DNA of 64,000 nt from NCBI GenBank assembly GCA_029204225.1, contig CM055096.1, positions 64,593,370 to 64,657,369 on the forward strand. Direction: 5' to 3'. Below are positions 62,641-64,000 of this stretch, piece after piece. Below the pieces are notes generated by a model. That model was not told the DNA's origin, ran no database searches, and saw only the letters and a program-made list of their open reading frames with translations. The DNA comes from Diphasiastrum complanatum. Taxonomy: Eukaryota > Streptophyta > Lycopodiopsida > Lycopodiales > Lycopodiaceae. Every line of letters begins with the position of its first letter. Position 1 is the first letter of the stretch. A program made the translations under genes and the position numbers.

Positions 62641-63590
62641 AACATGGACTAATTTATGCAATAATATGGGACAAGTACCACAAGAACTAATCTTTCCATA
62701 AATTCAAATTTATAAGATAAAGAATAAAAGTTTGCTAAATGGACAAGCATCGTCAACATCAACAAATTTTGTAAATCTTTTCTTCTTTCAATTGACATTT
62801 TGATTTTTGTTCTTAAGCCAACAAAAGTCAAAATGCAAAGCAATCTTTCCACCTTTCAAAGCTTTGCATATTGCCAAAAACATCTCGAATTAGCTTATCA
62901 ATACAAAACTCTAAATCTTTCATATTGATTTTAGTGTATAGTGTCGTGAAGTCATAATAGGTTTGAAGAAGCATAGGTTAATAAAAGTTTGCTAAATGAA
63001 CAAGCATCGTCAACGTCAACAAATTTTGTAAATCTTTTCTTCTTTCAATTGACATTTTGATTTTTGTTCTTAAGCCAACAAAAGTCAAAATGCAAAGCAA
63101 TCTTTTCACCTTTCAAAGCTTTGCATATTGCCAAAAACATCTCGAATTAGCTTATCAATACAAAACTCTAAATCTTTCAAATTGATTTTAGTGTATAGTG
63201 TCGTGAAGTCATAATAGGTTTGAAGAAGCATAGGTTGGGTTTTTTTCTTCTATAGTAGGCAATGAGTTGAAGAACTTTATTATTTGTATTATACCAAGAT
63301 TTGGATATCACTTAAGGCTATCAGAATGACAAAAATCTTGATGATATTTAATTACATTCATACTAGAAAGAGAACAAACGTTATGAATTCCCACTGGATA
63401 ATGGACTTCATTCAATAACAATTCCAAATAGAATTTTTTACAAACAAGTATGAAATTGTTTAACATTATCTACATACGAAATACCAAAACGTCTATGGGA
63501 TGTATGAAGAAGAACCTCCTCCTCAGTAGAAAATGAAGGGACAGGCAATAAAGCACTTCCTTTCAACACAAAAACCACACAAGTAGCTGA
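62641..63590 (-). pseudogene. Reverse-transcriptase fragment, possibly Penelope-like
   Basis: On the minus strand 'YYDFTTLYTKINLKDLEFCI' (63216-63157) resembles the D-F-S-T-L-Y-T motif of Penelope-like and related RTs. About 70 codons later, in another frame, 'HLANFYSLSYKFEFMERL' (near 62750-62690) resembles their P-x-L-A-N motif. Upstream, 'STEEEVLLHTSHRRFGISYV' (about 63530) is open for some 40 codons. No Y-x-D-D box or GIY-YIG endonuclease was found. Stops and frameshifts are frequent. LINE or other RT types are not excluded. Confidence 0.38.
62724..63237. repeat. 257-bp tandem duplication
   Basis: 62724-62980 and 62981-63237 differ at only about four positions. The unit carries the RT-like D-F-T-T-L-Y-T motif, so the motif occurs twice in tandem. 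Confidence 0.95.
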
Positions 63591-64000
63591 AGGATTTATA
63601 AAAAACAAAAGGGCATTCAGTAAAAACCTTAAACCAGCACCGCTTATTTCTTCAAAAGAGAGTAAGGGGGCACCTCCCTTGCCATTAGCATTGTTCAGTT
63701 AATGGTAACTAAAAGAATTTGCTGCCCCACTTGCTGTTGGCTAACACCTCCAAGTTTTGGGTTTCAGCTAGTGCCAACAGAATAATGTACTTTTCGCAAG
63801 AAGATAACCAGTCTGCAAGGGCACGGTTAGCAATTCAGACATGTCTCCAGCCCACCAAACTGGCACTAGAAGCACACTCGCATGTGCGAGTGCTTTGAGC
63901 ACTGCCCAATGAATATTCCTTATGTGCCAAATGTTCATTGGAACAAAACCCACCCATGCAAGGGTACGTCTATGGTATGAAACTGAATGATTTGTTCAAA
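63238..64000. other. No complete gene recognised
   Basis: Beyond the RT-like remnant (to about 63590) there is non-coding sequence up to the window edge. Confidence 0.35.

Overview
The window is nuclear DNA of a land plant with a large, repeat-rich genome. Evidence: three spliced genes with plant-type products (alpha-tubulin, a CCT-motif regulator, an RS2Z-type SR splicing factor), short introns, and dense decayed Ty1/copia and Ty3/gypsy LTR retrotransposons, many with the plant tRNA-iMet primer-binding site TGGTATCAGAGC. The species cannot be read from sequence alone. A possible Penelope-like reverse transcriptase fragment would fit a gymnosperm (conifer Dryad elements are known) but does not prove it.

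Layout. 1-17.2 kb is a nested stack of LTR elements. A copia element is split into a reverse-transcriptase part (1-830) and an RNase H part plus LTR (16.1-17.2 kb). Between them lie a non-coding LTR element of LARD type (831-6132), a pair of 501-bp direct repeats (6132-6632 and 15403-15903), a near-complete but frameshifted gypsy chromovirus with a 5-bp target-site duplication (7080-14050), and a solo copia LTR. 17.5-26.9 kb is mostly minus-strand gypsy material: protease and RT scraps, then a Tat-like gag/RT/RNase H/integrase block followed, in the 3' position, by minisatellites and a long decayed extra ORF (here called ORFX). 28.4-31.7 kb is a complete alpha-tubulin gene with a G-box-rich upstream region. 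32.4-34.7 kb holds MITEs, one a clear hAT type. 36.4-40.6 kb is a partial copia element lacking RT. 43.1-45.1 kb holds gypsy protease scraps and a second ORFX copy. 47.9-50.6 kb (minus) is a four-exon CCT-motif gene. 51.5-58.8 kb is non-genic with satellites. 58.8-61.0 kb (minus) is a six-exon RS2Z gene. 61.4-63.3 kb has a second LARD fragment and a tandemly duplicated RT-like fragment.

The three host genes look intact: splice phases add up to full-length frames of 449, 510 and 244 residues. They are unrelated in function (cytoskeleton, transcription, splicing) and form no pathway cluster. The most novel signal is ORFX. Two copies, on opposite strands about 22 kb apart, keep the same motifs with identical spacing, and both sit just downstream of short (~24-bp) tandem repeats, next to gypsy debris. 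The other notable items are the LARD family with two members, a hAT MITE family with two members, and a GC-AG intron in the tubulin gene. Gene structures were worked out by eye; no database search was run.
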